Under the pieces are notes generated by a model, which was not told the DNA's origin, searched no databases, and saw only the letters and a list, made by a program, of their open reading frames with translations. DNA of 34,313 nucleotides from NCBI GenBank assembly GCA_947565425.1, contig CANOFW010000032.1, positions 1 through 34,313 on the forward strand. Reading direction: 5' to 3'. The translations under genes and the position numbers were made by a program. The stretch comes from an uncultured Lachnospiraceae bacterium. GTDB lineage: Bacteria; Bacillota; Clostridia; Lachnospirales; Lachnospiraceae. This document shows, in pieces, positions 25,787 to 33,729 of the stretch (the stretch's first letter is position 1; each line of letters opens with the position of its first letter).

Positions 25787-25817
25787 TTGACTCTTACGCT
25801 GCGTAATAGTTTATGAT
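25787..25817 (+). promoter_or_regulatory. MerR-type promoter and operator of the MerR/TipAS gene
   Basis: TTGACT (25787-25792) and TATGAT (25812-25817) are separated by 19 bp, the stretched spacing typical of MerR-activated promoters. The spacer holds the perfect palindrome TTACGC-T-GCGTAA (25794-25806), and a further TTACGC half-site lies just downstream at 25822-25827. Autoregulation is therefore likely. Confidence 0.75.
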
Positions 25818-25844
25818 GTTCTTACGCGGGAGGAGGAAAAGACC

Positions 25845-26579
25845 ATGATGACAGTAAAAGAAGTAAGTAAATTGACAGGCGTGAGCGTACGCACCCTGCA
25901 ATACTATGACAAAATCGGCTTGATGAAACCAACAGAATACACGGCTTCCGGTTATCGGCTGTATGACGATACGGCTTTGGAAACGTTACAGCAGATTTTG
26001 CTGTTTAAGGAATTGGAGTTTCCTCTGAAAGAAATCAAAGAGATTTTAACGAGGCCAGATTTTGACAGAAGTAAGGCGTTAGAACAACAGATTACCTTAC
26101 TGACAATGAAGAAGGAACATCTGGAGCACTTGATTGATTTCGCCCGTGGAATAAAATTGGTAGGAGTGAAGACGATGGATTTTACAGTATTTGACACAAG
26201 AAAAATGGACGAATACGTCAGACAGGCGAAAGAACAATGGGGACAGACGGACGCTTACAAGGAATTTGAGCAGAAAGCCAAAGGCAGGAGCGAGGAAGAA
26301 GACCAGGCTGTGGCAGCAGGATTGGTGCAGTTCTTTGTGGAGTTTGGGAAATTAAAAGCTGCACAAGAGAAGACAGATGCAGCCGTTGTGCAAACCCAGG
26401 TTAAAAAATTACAGGATTATATTTCAGAGAACTTTTATCAGTGTTCCAATGACATCCTGTCAAGTCTTGGAAAGATGTATGCTGGCGGTGGGGATTTCAC
26501 AACCAACATAAATGATGCCGCCGGAGAGGGCACAGCGGAATTTGCTGCTGCGGCGATTGAGATTTATTGTGGCAAGTAA
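25845..26579 (+). CDS. MerR-family regulator with TipAS-type ligand-binding domain
   Basis: 244 residues. The N-terminal winged HTH (2-70) has VSKLTGVSVRTLQYYDKIGL and the GYRLYDD wing of MerR proteins. A dimerisation helix (about 75-108) follows. The C-terminal half (about 125-240) matches the TipAS fold region, including the late segment FYQCSNDILSSLGKMY. TipAL-like proteins bind amphipathic or thiopeptide-type compounds and activate their own gene and resistance genes; the ligand here is unknown. GGGAGGAGG precedes the ATG at 25845; the next codon is also ATG. The promoter with 19-bp spacer directly upstream supports self-activation. A terminator follows, so the gene stands alone. Confidence 0.9.
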   Translation: MMTVKEVSKLTGVSVRTLQYYDKIGLMKPTEYTASGYRLYDDTALETLQQILLFKELEFPLKEIKEILTRPDFDRSKALEQQITLLTMKKEHLEHLIDFARGIKLVGVKTMDFTVFDTRKMDEYVRQAKEQWGQTDAYKEFEQKAKGRSEEEDQAVAAGLVQFFVEFGKLKAAQEKTDAAVVQTQVKKLQDYISENFYQCSNDILSSLGKMYAGGGDFTTNINDAAGEGTAEFAAAAIEIYCGK

Positions 26580-26589
26580 AATAAAGTCA

Positions 26590-26632
26590 GGCAAAGGGAA
26601 TCATGGTTTGCGCCAGATTCCCTTTGCCTTTT
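26590..26632 (+). terminator. Rho-independent terminator after the MerR gene
   Basis: GGCAAAGGGAATC (26590-26602) pairs perfectly with GATTCCCTTTGCC (26616-26628), followed by TTTTA. Confidence 0.9.
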
Positions 26633-26661
26633 ATAAATAACAATCAATGAAAAATAGAAGC

Positions 26662-26690
26662 TTGTTAACTGCAACAGCTTTCAGTATAAT
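26662..26690 (+). promoter_or_regulatory. Promoter of the AAA-ATPase-like pseudogene
   Basis: TTGTTA (26662-26667), a 17-bp spacer and TATAAT (26685-26690). It leads into AGGAGG at 26705-26710 and the start at 26723. The promoter looks intact although the gene is broken. Confidence 0.6.
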
Positions 26691-26722
26691 AAGGTTACGA
26701 ATGCAGGAGGAGTGTGATTTTT

Positions 26723-27602
26723 ATGGATACTACTCAAAAGAAAATCCCGATTGGTATTGAGGATTTCGAGAAACTCAGAAAAAACGGATTTTATTATGTT
26801 GACAAAACAGGGCTAATTATTGAATTATTGCAAAATCCGGCGGAGGTAACATTGTTTACCCGGCCCAGGCGTTTCGGAAAGTCCCTGAATATGAGTATGC
26901 TCAAATATTTTTTTGAACTGGATGGGGATAAGGAACTATTTCAAGGTCTGGAAATCATGAAAGAGCCAAAGCTGTGCGAGGAATATATGGGGAAATTTCC
27001 AGTGATTTCTTTGTCATTAAAGGATATTGATGCGGAGTCTTATGAGACAGCATTTGAAATGGCAGCTATGCTGGTGAATCGGGAGGCAGGTAATCACTAT
27101 TACCTTTTGGACAGTGAGAATCTTACACACAGTGAAAAACAGGCGTTTTCTGAGTTGTTGGACAGAAAAATGAATAAATCTGTCTTCTGTGGCAGTATAG
27201 CATTGCTGTCGCAGCTTTTGGAGAAGCATCATAACAGAAAAGTAGTAATGCTGATAAAGGAGAGAGCTCAAGGAGAACTTTTATCATGGAATGCTGCTCG
27301 GCCTTCTTGCATTCAAAGGAAGCTGGGTAGTTTCTTCTAACCGAGAGGCCGGGGAAGGATACGCAGATATTCTCGTGGAAATTGATGACGATGATGAGCC
27401 AATGGGGCTTGTGATTGAAGTGAAATATGCGAGGGACGGCGACTTAGACGCATCTTGTCAGGAAGCGTTGGCACAGATCAATAAGAGGCAGTATGGAGAT
27501 GCTTTTTATGATGAAGACATAGAAAAGGTACTGAAATACGGCGTGGCCGTCTATAAGGATAAGTGCAAAGTCATGTGTCAAAAAGTGGAAAACTTATCGT
27601 AA
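26723..27602 (+). pseudogene. AAA-ATPase-like / PD-(D/E)XK nuclease superfamily protein, internally deleted and frameshifted
   Basis: The N-terminal part has the family's opening (KIPIGIEDFEKLR, YYVDKTGLI) and a Walker-A-like RPRRFGKSLNMSML, and runs to KVVMLIKE near 27258. The C-terminal part resumes in another frame as KENFYHGMLLGLLAFKG, then NREAGEGYADILVEI and GLVIEVKYA, the PD-(D/E)XK-like core of the DUF1703 tail. Intact members are about 520-580 aa; here some 290 codons remain, so roughly 0.8 kb is missing at a junction near 27255-27265, and the fusion is out of frame. The lost part holds Walker B and sensor motifs, so no activity is expected. Such proteins are abundant, multicopy and of unclear function in gut anaerobes; recombination between copies could explain the deletion. 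ATG 26723 gives the usual start. The 3' end overlaps the convergent kinase gene by 32 nt. Confidence 0.8.
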
Positions 27603-28905
27603 ACGTACATCCGCCGCCCGGCGTGTCGGAAAGCGTAATTTTGCCATTATGCATGTGCACAAGTTCATGTGCAATGCTCAGTCCCAGGCCATAATGCTGT
27701 GCGCCCGTGCGAGCTTTGTCGGCCCGGAAAAAACGGTCGAAAATGAAGGGTTTATCTTCCGCCGGGATTCCCGGGCCGTGGTCCTCGATGGTAAACGATA
27801 ACCATTTCGTTCCGGCAGAAGATGCGGCAAGCAAGCCGCCAGCATTTTGTTGCCTGGTATGGACCGTGAGGGTGATGGGAGAATCTGGTTGTCCGTAATA
27901 GACGGCATTATCAAGCAGGATCTCAAGTATTTGTTCTAAACGATGATTGTCCGCCACAAATTTCGGATATACATCATCTGCGAAATTCAGCACAAGTTCC
28001 CTGTGATGTTTCTTACAGAGAGGTTCAAATTTTTCATACACGTTGATAAGTAAGGAATAAACATCAACCGGCGCTTTGGTGAGTGTCCAGGTACCGCTGT
28101 CGATGGAGGACAGGAGCAATAAATCCTGTACCAGATTTGACATGCGCGTACATTCCGCGTCTATTGTTGTAAGATTTTTGTGCAGATGCGCAGGCAAAAC
28201 CGGGTCGTCTGCCGCTGTCTCCGCATTGGCGAGGATGACGGCGAGAGGGGCCTTCAATTCATGCGAGGCTGCGGCAATAAAATTTTTCTGGCTCTTTATG
28301 GCAGCTTCTGTCGGCTGCGTAGCCTTTTGAATTAGAAAATGGCTAATGGCTGCGACTGCGGCTAATATTACGCACCAAATAGTAAGATAAAATCCGAAGA
28401 TTTCTTTTATTTCTTCTGTAATTGTTTGTACACGTTTTATCAGGTATACCGTATTTACCTGTGCCTTAGAATCCGGCGTTTCGCCATAGATTCCACTGTA
28501 AGGAATATTATCATAAGAAAAATAGAAAATGCCACTCTGACTATAGCTGGGATAAAGATTAGAAAAAGACTCCGTTCTGCTAAGTTCGTTCTTAAAAGCA
28601 TCTATGATACCGGGAATCTGGGGGTAATCCTCGGAAGAGGTTTGGTACAAGATATTTCCCGAACTATCAAAACAGTGGAAAAGAAAGGGATAGTCTTGTT
28701 CATATAACGAAAAAATAGATTGTATATTCTCACGATTCTCCAGATTCAGCAGCAGATTGGCGGCGGTACGCTGGAACATATCGTTTTCCATGCTGCGTGA
28801 GGAGGATATATCGTTACACATCATCAAGCCCAGGACGGCTGTAAACAGCAGCATGAAAGAGCCTGCAAATAGAAAGTGTAATTTTTTTCGCAAAGATTTT
28901 ATCAT
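27571..28905 (-). CDS. OmpR-partner sensor histidine kinase (444 aa)
   Basis: A membrane kinase with transmembrane helices at about 9-29 and 170-192 flanking an extracytoplasmic domain of about 140 residues. The HisKA domain has H215 in AAASHELKAPLAV. The HATPase domain shows an N-box (EILLDNAVYYG), DHGPGIP, a F-box (FIFDRFFRAD) and YGLGLSIAHELV. There is no clear HAMP domain; only about 20 residues separate the second helix and HisKA. It should autophosphorylate and pass phosphate to the regulator encoded just upstream (18-nt gap, same operon). Divergence from a lipoprotein/ABC operon suggests it controls that transporter in response to a cell-envelope or peptide signal (inference). The last 32 nt overlap the 3' end of the convergent pseudogene. 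Confidence 0.9.
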   Translation of the reverse strand: MIKSLRKKLHFLFAGSFMLLFTAVLGLMMCNDISSSRSMENDMFQRTAANLLLNLENRENIQSIFSLYEQDYPFLFHCFDSSGNILYQTSSEDYPQIPGIIDAFKNELSRTESFSNLYPSYSQSGIFYFSYDNIPYSGIYGETPDSKAQVNTVYLIKRVQTITEEIKEIFGFYLTIWCVILAAVAAISHFLIQKATQPTEAAIKSQKNFIAAASHELKAPLAVILANAETAADDPVLPAHLHKNLTTIDAECTRMSNLVQDLLLLSSIDSGTWTLTKAPVDVYSLLINVYEKFEPLCKKHHRELVLNFADDVYPKFVADNHRLEQILEILLDNAVYYGQPDSPITLTVHTRQQNAGGLLAASSAGTKWLSFTIEDHGPGIPAEDKPFIFDRFFRADKARTGAQHYGLGLSIAHELVHMHNGKITLSDTPGGGCTFTISFPLFDT

Positions 28906-28923
28906 AATCGACCTCCAGAATTG

Positions 28924-29607
28924 TCATTGAGGAACTTCCAACAGGTAACCGCTGCCGTATACAGAGCGAATAATCACATTGCTGTCCAATGCCTTTAACC
29001 TTTTGCGCAGAAAATAAATATAGTTGTCCACATTGCCAATCTCTATCTCGGCGCTAGAGTCCCATGCCTGTTGCATAAGCTGTTCCCTTGAAAAAATCGT
29101 CTCGGGGTTTTTTAGAAAAGCGCAGAGCAGATGTAATTCTTTGGGCGTGAGGATAAGATTCTTGTCTTTGCATTTTAACTCGTGCCGGCCTACATCTAGG
29201 GTTAAATCCCCAAACGTTAGGGGCGCATCGTCTCTTGTTTGCGGCGGGCGCCTGTTTAAAGCGCGTATCCGTGCGGATAATTCCCGGATATGGAATGGTT
29301 TGACAAGGTAATCGTCAGCGCCGTTATCCAATCCTTCAATTTTATCGTCCAATCCCGACATTCCCGTAATGATAATTACAGGAATTTGTATCTGTTTTTC
29401 CCGCATAGCTTTTAGAATTGTCAGCCCATCAATCACTGGCAGCATCCGGTCAATAATGGCCAAATCATAGCTGTTATCTTTCTTGAGGGCAAAAATCAGC
29501 CCATCTTCCCCGCTGTAGCAGGCGTCGACAACATGCGCCTCTTTTGTGAGCTGGTTCTTAATGGTATCACATAATAGGACGTTGTCTTCTATCAATAATA
29601 TCTTCAT
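28924..29607 (-). CDS. OmpR/PhoB-family response regulator (227 aa)
   Basis: Receiver domain (1-120) with E7-D8, phosphoacceptor D53 (LAIIDRMLPVIDG), T81 and K103 (YLVKPF), then a winged-helix Trans_reg_C domain (about 130-225; LTPKELHLLCAFLKNPETIFSREQL and VDNYIYFLRKRL, ending VYGSGYLLE). I start at the ATG at 29607 (MKILLIEDN), with GGAG 10 nt upstream; a longer in-frame start at 29625 lacks support. It probably binds the direct repeats in the divergent promoter region (29657-29726) to regulate itself and the ABC operon. Confidence 0.93.
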   Translation of the reverse strand: MKILLIEDNVLLCDTIKNQLTKEAHVVDACYSGEDGLIFALKKDNSYDLAIIDRMLPVIDGLTILKAMREKQIQIPVIIITGMSGLDDKIEGLDNGADDYLVKPFHIRELSARIRALNRRPPQTRDDAPLTFGDLTLDVGRHELKCKDKNLILTPKELHLLCAFLKNPETIFSREQLMQQAWDSSAEIEIGNVDNYIYFLRKRLKALDSNVIIRSVYGSGYLLEVPQ

Positions 29608-29656
29608 AAGGTCTATTCTCCACATTTTTTTCTTCTCATTAGTATAACAGGAAAAT

Positions 29657-29726
29657 TTCTAAAAATCTTCTAAGAAATAAAAGAATTTATCTATCCACTT
29701 CCAAGATTTTTAGAGGACTTTTCCAG
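29657..29726. promoter_or_regulatory. Divergent control region with 11-bp-periodic direct repeats (candidate OmpR-type regulator sites)
   Basis: On the minus strand (29657-29673) the sequence reads TTAGAA-GATTT-TTAGAA, just upstream of a TATACT -10-like hexamer for the regulator gene. On the plus strand (29699-29726), facing the lipoprotein operon, three half-sites follow at 11-bp steps: TTCCAA-GATTT, TTAGAG-GACTT, TTCCAG. OmpR-family regulators bind tandem half-sites about 11 bp apart. The two blocks also form a 12-bp perfect inverted repeat (29658-29669 with 29703-29714). Confidence 0.6.
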
Positions 29727-29766
29727 TACCATTGGAGTAAATCAAAAAGAAATGAGGTATGCAAGG

Positions 29767-30300
29767 ATGAGAACAAAAACATTAAAAAAATGGCTGGCGC
29801 TTACTGGAATTACAATTTCTATGATAATGCTGGCAGCTTGTCAAACAGGCACAGAAGACAGAGCAGTGAAACAAGGCACAGTGGAAGACGCAGAAGATTT
29901 AAAACATGCAGATAATGAGGAAGGACCGGAAGGTACGAACAACGAGGAAGCGTCAGACGGTACGTTTTATGATGGCGCCGATTTAGAGGGCAGCGTTGTC
30001 AAATTTACAGAGGAAAGTTGTTTTATTTCTCCCAGTAAGGTGGAGAAAACGGGAGAAGGCGAAACATTGGAGGCGGCAGCTCCCGGTTCTGAGGATCTTT
30101 CCCAGCTAGTGGAAATTAATTATAGCGAAAACTGTCAGTTTCAAATCATTACGCTTGATATGGCGAAGCAAACGGAAGTTTCAAGAGAAGACACCGTCAA
30201 GGAAGAAATAAAAAAAGGAACCGATATTTTAGTATTTGGAAGCTGTCAGGACACTGTCCATTGGACGGCAGAGAAAGTAGCAATTATGAGATGGCAGTAG
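29767..30300 (+). CDS. Lipoprotein of unknown function in ABC transporter operon (177 aa)
   Basis: A type II signal peptide ends in LAAC (cysteine about residue 25), so the mature protein should be lipid-anchored outside the membrane. The mature part opens with a long acidic, low-complexity linker (about residues 26-75, rich in E, D, T and G) followed by a compact domain with GSVVKFTEESCFISPSKV and NYSENCQFQIITLD, probably beta-rich. I do not recognise a named family. ATG 29767 was preferred to 29752 because GAGG lies about 9 nt upstream and the signal peptide fits. It is first in an operon with two FtsX-like permeases and an ATPase and could be a periplasmic-side accessory or adaptor, an inference from context. 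Confidence 0.8.
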   Translation: MRTKTLKKWLALTGITISMIMLAACQTGTEDRAVKQGTVEDAEDLKHADNEEGPEGTNNEEASDGTFYDGADLEGSVVKFTEESCFISPSKVEKTGEGETLEAAAPGSEDLSQLVEINYSENCQFQIITLDMAKQTEVSREDTVKEEIKKGTDILVFGSCQDTVHWTAEKVAIMRWQ

Positions 30301-30310
30301 GAGGAAACGT

Positions 30311-31513
30311 ATGACGTGGATGAAAAGAGCATTTTGTTATATCAGGCGCAAAAGAGGAAAGGCACTGCTACTGTTTCTGATCTTTTTTGTTTCTGTATTT
30401 GCCATTTTGGGCGCGTGGTCTGTCTTACACGCATCTGCTCAGGTAGGCAGGCGTATCAAAGAAGATAGTAATTCTAAGGTGACGTTGGAAAGCATCAATC
30501 AGGAACAAATGCTGGATGCTGTGGATGTGGATGCAGTGAAACATTTGCAAAATATTGCCCGTATCAATCGTGTTTCCCAGATAGGGGCGTATGCAAACGG
30601 ATTTCCGCTTGTGGAGGGAAGCGAGGAGGGGGAGGCAGGCAAAGTTACCATACATGGGTATGACGATATGAAACATGACAGCCCCTTTGAAGAACAGGTT
30701 TGTCGTTTGGTAGAAGGAAGTCAGGTAAGTGGCAAAGGGGAAATTGTCATAAATCGGGTACTGGCAGAATGCGGACAGATAAAGATAGGAGATGAACTAT
30801 CTTTTTTGGGAGAACGAGGGCAGAAGGTATCAGCAGTTGTGGTGGGATTTTATCTAAACGGAAATGAGAACAGCCAGACAGATGCAGTCTATACGGAAAA
30901 TCGTATGGAAAACCAAATCTATGCAGATACCGATTTTGTCTTGGCGCTTTGCGGCGAAGAACAGTACCAAAAAATTGCTGTCTATGTAGCGGAGCCAGAC
31001 CATTTAAAACAGACGGCAGAGGAAATAGAACAGATTTTTGCTGACAAAGTGAATGTCGGGACATTAGATACCGTATATCAGAAATTGAAATACAGCATTC
31101 AGCAGATTGAGCGGGTCACAAGGTTGATTTTTGCACTGATAGGATTGACGTCTGTGTTTATCATAGGAAGCCTGCTGTGTATGTGGATGCGAAATCGTAA
31201 GACGGAGATTGCCGTGTATTTCAGCATGGGCATTGCGCGCAAAAATGTTTTTGCGCAGATGTGTTTTGAGTGCATCCTGCTCTTTACAGGGGCGGCAGCA
31301 GCGGCTTCCGTGATTGGATTGTGCATATTTCCTGCATGGATAAGTGCTCTGGATGCGTTTCGGGGTCAGGAGATAAGTTCTTTTGCCTCTGTCGGCAATC
31401 TGTTATCTGTTTGGGGAATTGGCACAGCTTTGCTGGCTGTGTTGGTGGGGCTGGCGACAGCACCATATTTCAGGAAACAGCTAAAAGATATTTTATCGGA
31501 AATGGAGGGATAG
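30311..31513 (+). CDS. FtsX/MacB-like ABC transporter permease (400 aa)
   Basis: One N-terminal transmembrane helix (about 18-38) is followed by a large extracytoplasmic MacB-type domain (about 40-260) and three C-terminal helices (about 268-290, 315-338, 360-385). The cytoplasmic loop MWMRNRKTEIAVYFSMGIARKNVFAQM is the characteristic FtsX coupling segment. Such permeases do not usually carry solutes through a channel but use ATP to move lipoproteins, peptides or signals at the outer face. AGGAGG lies 6 nt before the ATG, 10 nt after the lipoprotein stop. It pairs with the next permease and the ATPase at the end of the operon. Confidence 0.88.
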   Translation: MTWMKRAFCYIRRKRGKALLLFLIFFVSVFAILGAWSVLHASAQVGRRIKEDSNSKVTLESINQEQMLDAVDVDAVKHLQNIARINRVSQIGAYANGFPLVEGSEEGEAGKVTIHGYDDMKHDSPFEEQVCRLVEGSQVSGKGEIVINRVLAECGQIKIGDELSFLGERGQKVSAVVVGFYLNGNENSQTDAVYTENRMENQIYADTDFVLALCGEEQYQKIAVYVAEPDHLKQTAEEIEQIFADKVNVGTLDTVYQKLKYSIQQIERVTRLIFALIGLTSVFIIGSLLCMWMRNRKTEIAVYFSMGIARKNVFAQMCFECILLFTGAAAAASVIGLCIFPAWISALDAFRGQEISSFASVGNLLSVWGIGTALLAVLVGLATAPYFRKQLKDILSEMEG

Positions 31514-31515
31514 CA

Positions 31516-32964
31516 ATGAATTTATTTCAATTGAGCGTTCGCTGCCTGTATCGAAAAAGAGTCAGGAGCATACTCTTATTTTTGATTGTATTTGTGGCAG
31601 CCATTTTTATTTATTCCGGGTGGGCATGCCAGTCGGCAAGCGTTCAGACGCAAAACAGCAGTCGTCAATCAGTGGGGGCAAGTTTCCGCTTGGAGGCAAA
31701 CGCATCATTTCGCCACAAGCAAATTGACGCTCTTTCTACTGAATTAGATAAAAAGGTAGGGGAAAATATGCCTGGCAATTTGGGAGGTTATTATAGGGAA
31801 CAGCTAGAAAGCGGCGAATGGATGATCTGGACGGATAATTCTTTTGAGACGCTAAAACGATCAGATATTGAAAAAATTGCACAGACAGAAGGGCTTTGCG
31901 CTTACAACATAACGACGGCAAATACGGTGGTAAACCCTGTGAATTTTACGCGTATTGAGGATAAAGATCGGGATCAGACCTCCGATCAGCAAGGCGTTTC
32001 TCTGCGCGGCAGCCGGGATATGGCGTATGATTTTGATGTGCAAAAGGGCAATATCATCGTAAAAGAGGGCAGGATGGTGGCGGCCGGCGATGAAAACGTA
32101 TGCGTCGTATCGCGGGAATTGGCGGAGCAGAACAAATTGCAGTTAGGCGATAAATTGGAATTCAACGACTGGAAGGAAAGGGACGACTCGGCTGTGTATT
32201 CTGCAAAGGTAATCGGCATCTATGATTCCATACAGAAGATTACGCCTATTACAGAAGGCGATAGTTACCGGGCAGAAAATATTATTTTTACAGATTTGTC
32301 TTTCCCGGAGAAGGCGCAAGGGTGTGAAAATAACCCCTTGTATCAGACGGCTACCTTCTGGGTGGAAGATGTGGATGATTACGAAGCAGTAAAACAGGCG
32401 CTTGTAAAAACTGAGATTGATTGGGAGCAATATGACCTTTTGGACAACAGCGGTATGAGCGACACGATGGCGGAAAATTTTAGCGGTTTGAAGAGCATGA
32501 GCCTTATGCTTTTATGCCTCGTTTTCGTATCATCCATTTTTATCCTCCTGTTTGTATTTCTGTTCTGGATAAAAAATAGAATTTGTGAAATCGGAATCTT
32601 GTTGTCTGTCGGCAGAAGGAAATTAGATATTATTCTGCAAATGCTGACGGAAGGGATGATCGTCAGTGCGGCAGCTTTTATGCTGGCGACCTGTGCCGCT
32701 CCTTATGTGGCAGGGGTTACGGCAGATTATCTCGTAGGAAATCAAATGGAGCTTGCCAGGGAAAAGGAGGAGGCACAAAAGGGCATGGTGAGTATATCAG
32801 AAGATAGCGGGGAAGACGAAATCGTCGGAGTAACCGTCAGTATAGCGGGAGACGTCATAGCGGCCACCGCCGTTTCCGTCATGGGAATCATTGTTGTTTC
32901 GATAGGACTGTCAAGTCTTTCTATTGCAATACAGAAACCTAAAAATATATTGTCTAAAATGTAG
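31516..32964 (+). CDS. Second FtsX/MacB-like ABC transporter permease (482 aa)
   Basis: It has the same plan as its neighbour: an N-terminal helix (about 17-37), an extracytoplasmic domain to about residue 325 and three C-terminal helices, with the coupling loop WIKNRICEIGILLSVGRRKLDIILQM. The start is ATG 31516, two nt after the previous stop, with GGAGGG 7 nt upstream. A longer in-frame reading from 31270 overlaps the previous gene and has no supporting site. The two permeases differ enough to form a heterodimer with the ATPase encoded next. Near its end a glutamate/aspartate-rich loop precedes the last helix. Confidence 0.88.
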   Translation: MNLFQLSVRCLYRKRVRSILLFLIVFVAAIFIYSGWACQSASVQTQNSSRQSVGASFRLEANASFRHKQIDALSTELDKKVGENMPGNLGGYYREQLESGEWMIWTDNSFETLKRSDIEKIAQTEGLCAYNITTANTVVNPVNFTRIEDKDRDQTSDQQGVSLRGSRDMAYDFDVQKGNIIVKEGRMVAAGDENVCVVSRELAEQNKLQLGDKLEFNDWKERDDSAVYSAKVIGIYDSIQKITPITEGDSYRAENIIFTDLSFPEKAQGCENNPLYQTATFWVEDVDDYEAVKQALVKTEIDWEQYDLLDNSGMSDTMAENFSGLKSMSLMLLCLVFVSSIFILLFVFLFWIKNRICEIGILLSVGRRKLDIILQMLTEGMIVSAAAFMLATCAAPYVAGVTADYLVGNQMELAREKEEAQKGMVSISEDSGEDEIVGVTVSIAGDVIAATAVSVMGIIVVSIGLSSLSIAIQKPKNILSKM

Positions 32965-32981
32965 CAAAGGAGTTGAATCAA

Positions 32982-33605
32982 ATGTTGGAAGTAAAAAATG
33001 TCTCTTATTATTATAAATCTCAGCGGGATAATCTGGTGTTAAATGAAATTGCCTATCGGTTTGAGAAAGCAAAGATGTATGCTGTCTTAGGGACGAGCGG
33101 TTCAGGAAAGACGACGCTGTTATCCTTGCTTGCAGGGCTGGATGTGCCCGTAAAGGGAAACATTTGCGTGCAGGGGGAAGATATCGGCAAGAAGGGGCTC
33201 TGTTATCACCGCAAGCATAACATTTCGCTCGTATTTCAGAACTATAACCTCATTGATTATCTTACGCCAGTAGAGAATGTCCTGCTCGGCGGCAAGGTGG
33301 ATGCGCGGGCGCTTTTGGCGCAGATGGGGATTGAAGGAGACGCCAGTGTGCGTAATGTCATGCAGCTTTCCGGCGGACAGCAGCAGAGAGTTGCCATTGC
33401 CAGGGCGCTTGCCAGCCAAGCGCCAATTTTGCTGGCGGATGAGCCGACCGGAAACCTTGACGAGAGGATTGCCAAGGAGATCACGGAACTATTCAAAAGC
33501 CTTGCCCATGAGCAGGAAAAATGTGTGATTGTGGTAACTCACAGTAAGGACTTGGCAAACGAGGCGGACGTGATTTTGCAGATAAAAGATGGAAAACTGG
33601 TATGA
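32982..33605 (+). CDS. ABC transporter ATP-binding protein, MacB/LolD type (207 aa)
   Basis: A complete ATPase: Walker A GTSGSGKT (37-44), Q-loop Q86 (VFQNYNLID), signature LSGGQQQR (129-136), Walker B ILLADEP (149-155) with TGNLD, and switch histidine H187 (VTHSKD). It powers the two FtsX-like permeases upstream. ATG 32982 was chosen because AAAGGAG lies 9 nt upstream; an in-frame TTG at 32973 sits too close to that site. The operon order lipoprotein-permease-permease-ATPase, divergent from a two-component system, resembles exporters involved in envelope or antimicrobial peptide responses; the substrate is unknown. No obvious hairpin terminator follows. Confidence 0.93.
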   Translation: MLEVKNVSYYYKSQRDNLVLNEIAYRFEKAKMYAVLGTSGSGKTTLLSLLAGLDVPVKGNICVQGEDIGKKGLCYHRKHNISLVFQNYNLIDYLTPVENVLLGGKVDARALLAQMGIEGDASVRNVMQLSGGQQQRVAIARALASQAPILLADEPTGNLDERIAKEITELFKSLAHEQEKCVIVVTHSKDLANEADVILQIKDGKLV

Positions 33606-33729
33606 TACCCCTGATTTCTCCGGGTTTCTCCTTTTGGTACTATAATATCACTTATCATAAAAAATGGGTAACAGTTTAGCCTTAATTTTTTGTACAGCCC
33701 TATTCCATAGAACTTTTAGATTTAGAGCA

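Noticed and set aside
31270-31515. N-terminal extension of the second permease
   Set aside because: It overlaps the last 244 nt of the first permease in another frame. ATG 31516 has a good ribosome binding site and starts the usual FtsX-type N-terminus.
33618-33646. Promoter after the ABC ATPase gene (TATAAT at 33641)
   Set aside because: No acceptable -35 at 16-18 bp and no gene downstream; kept only as an isolated hexamer.
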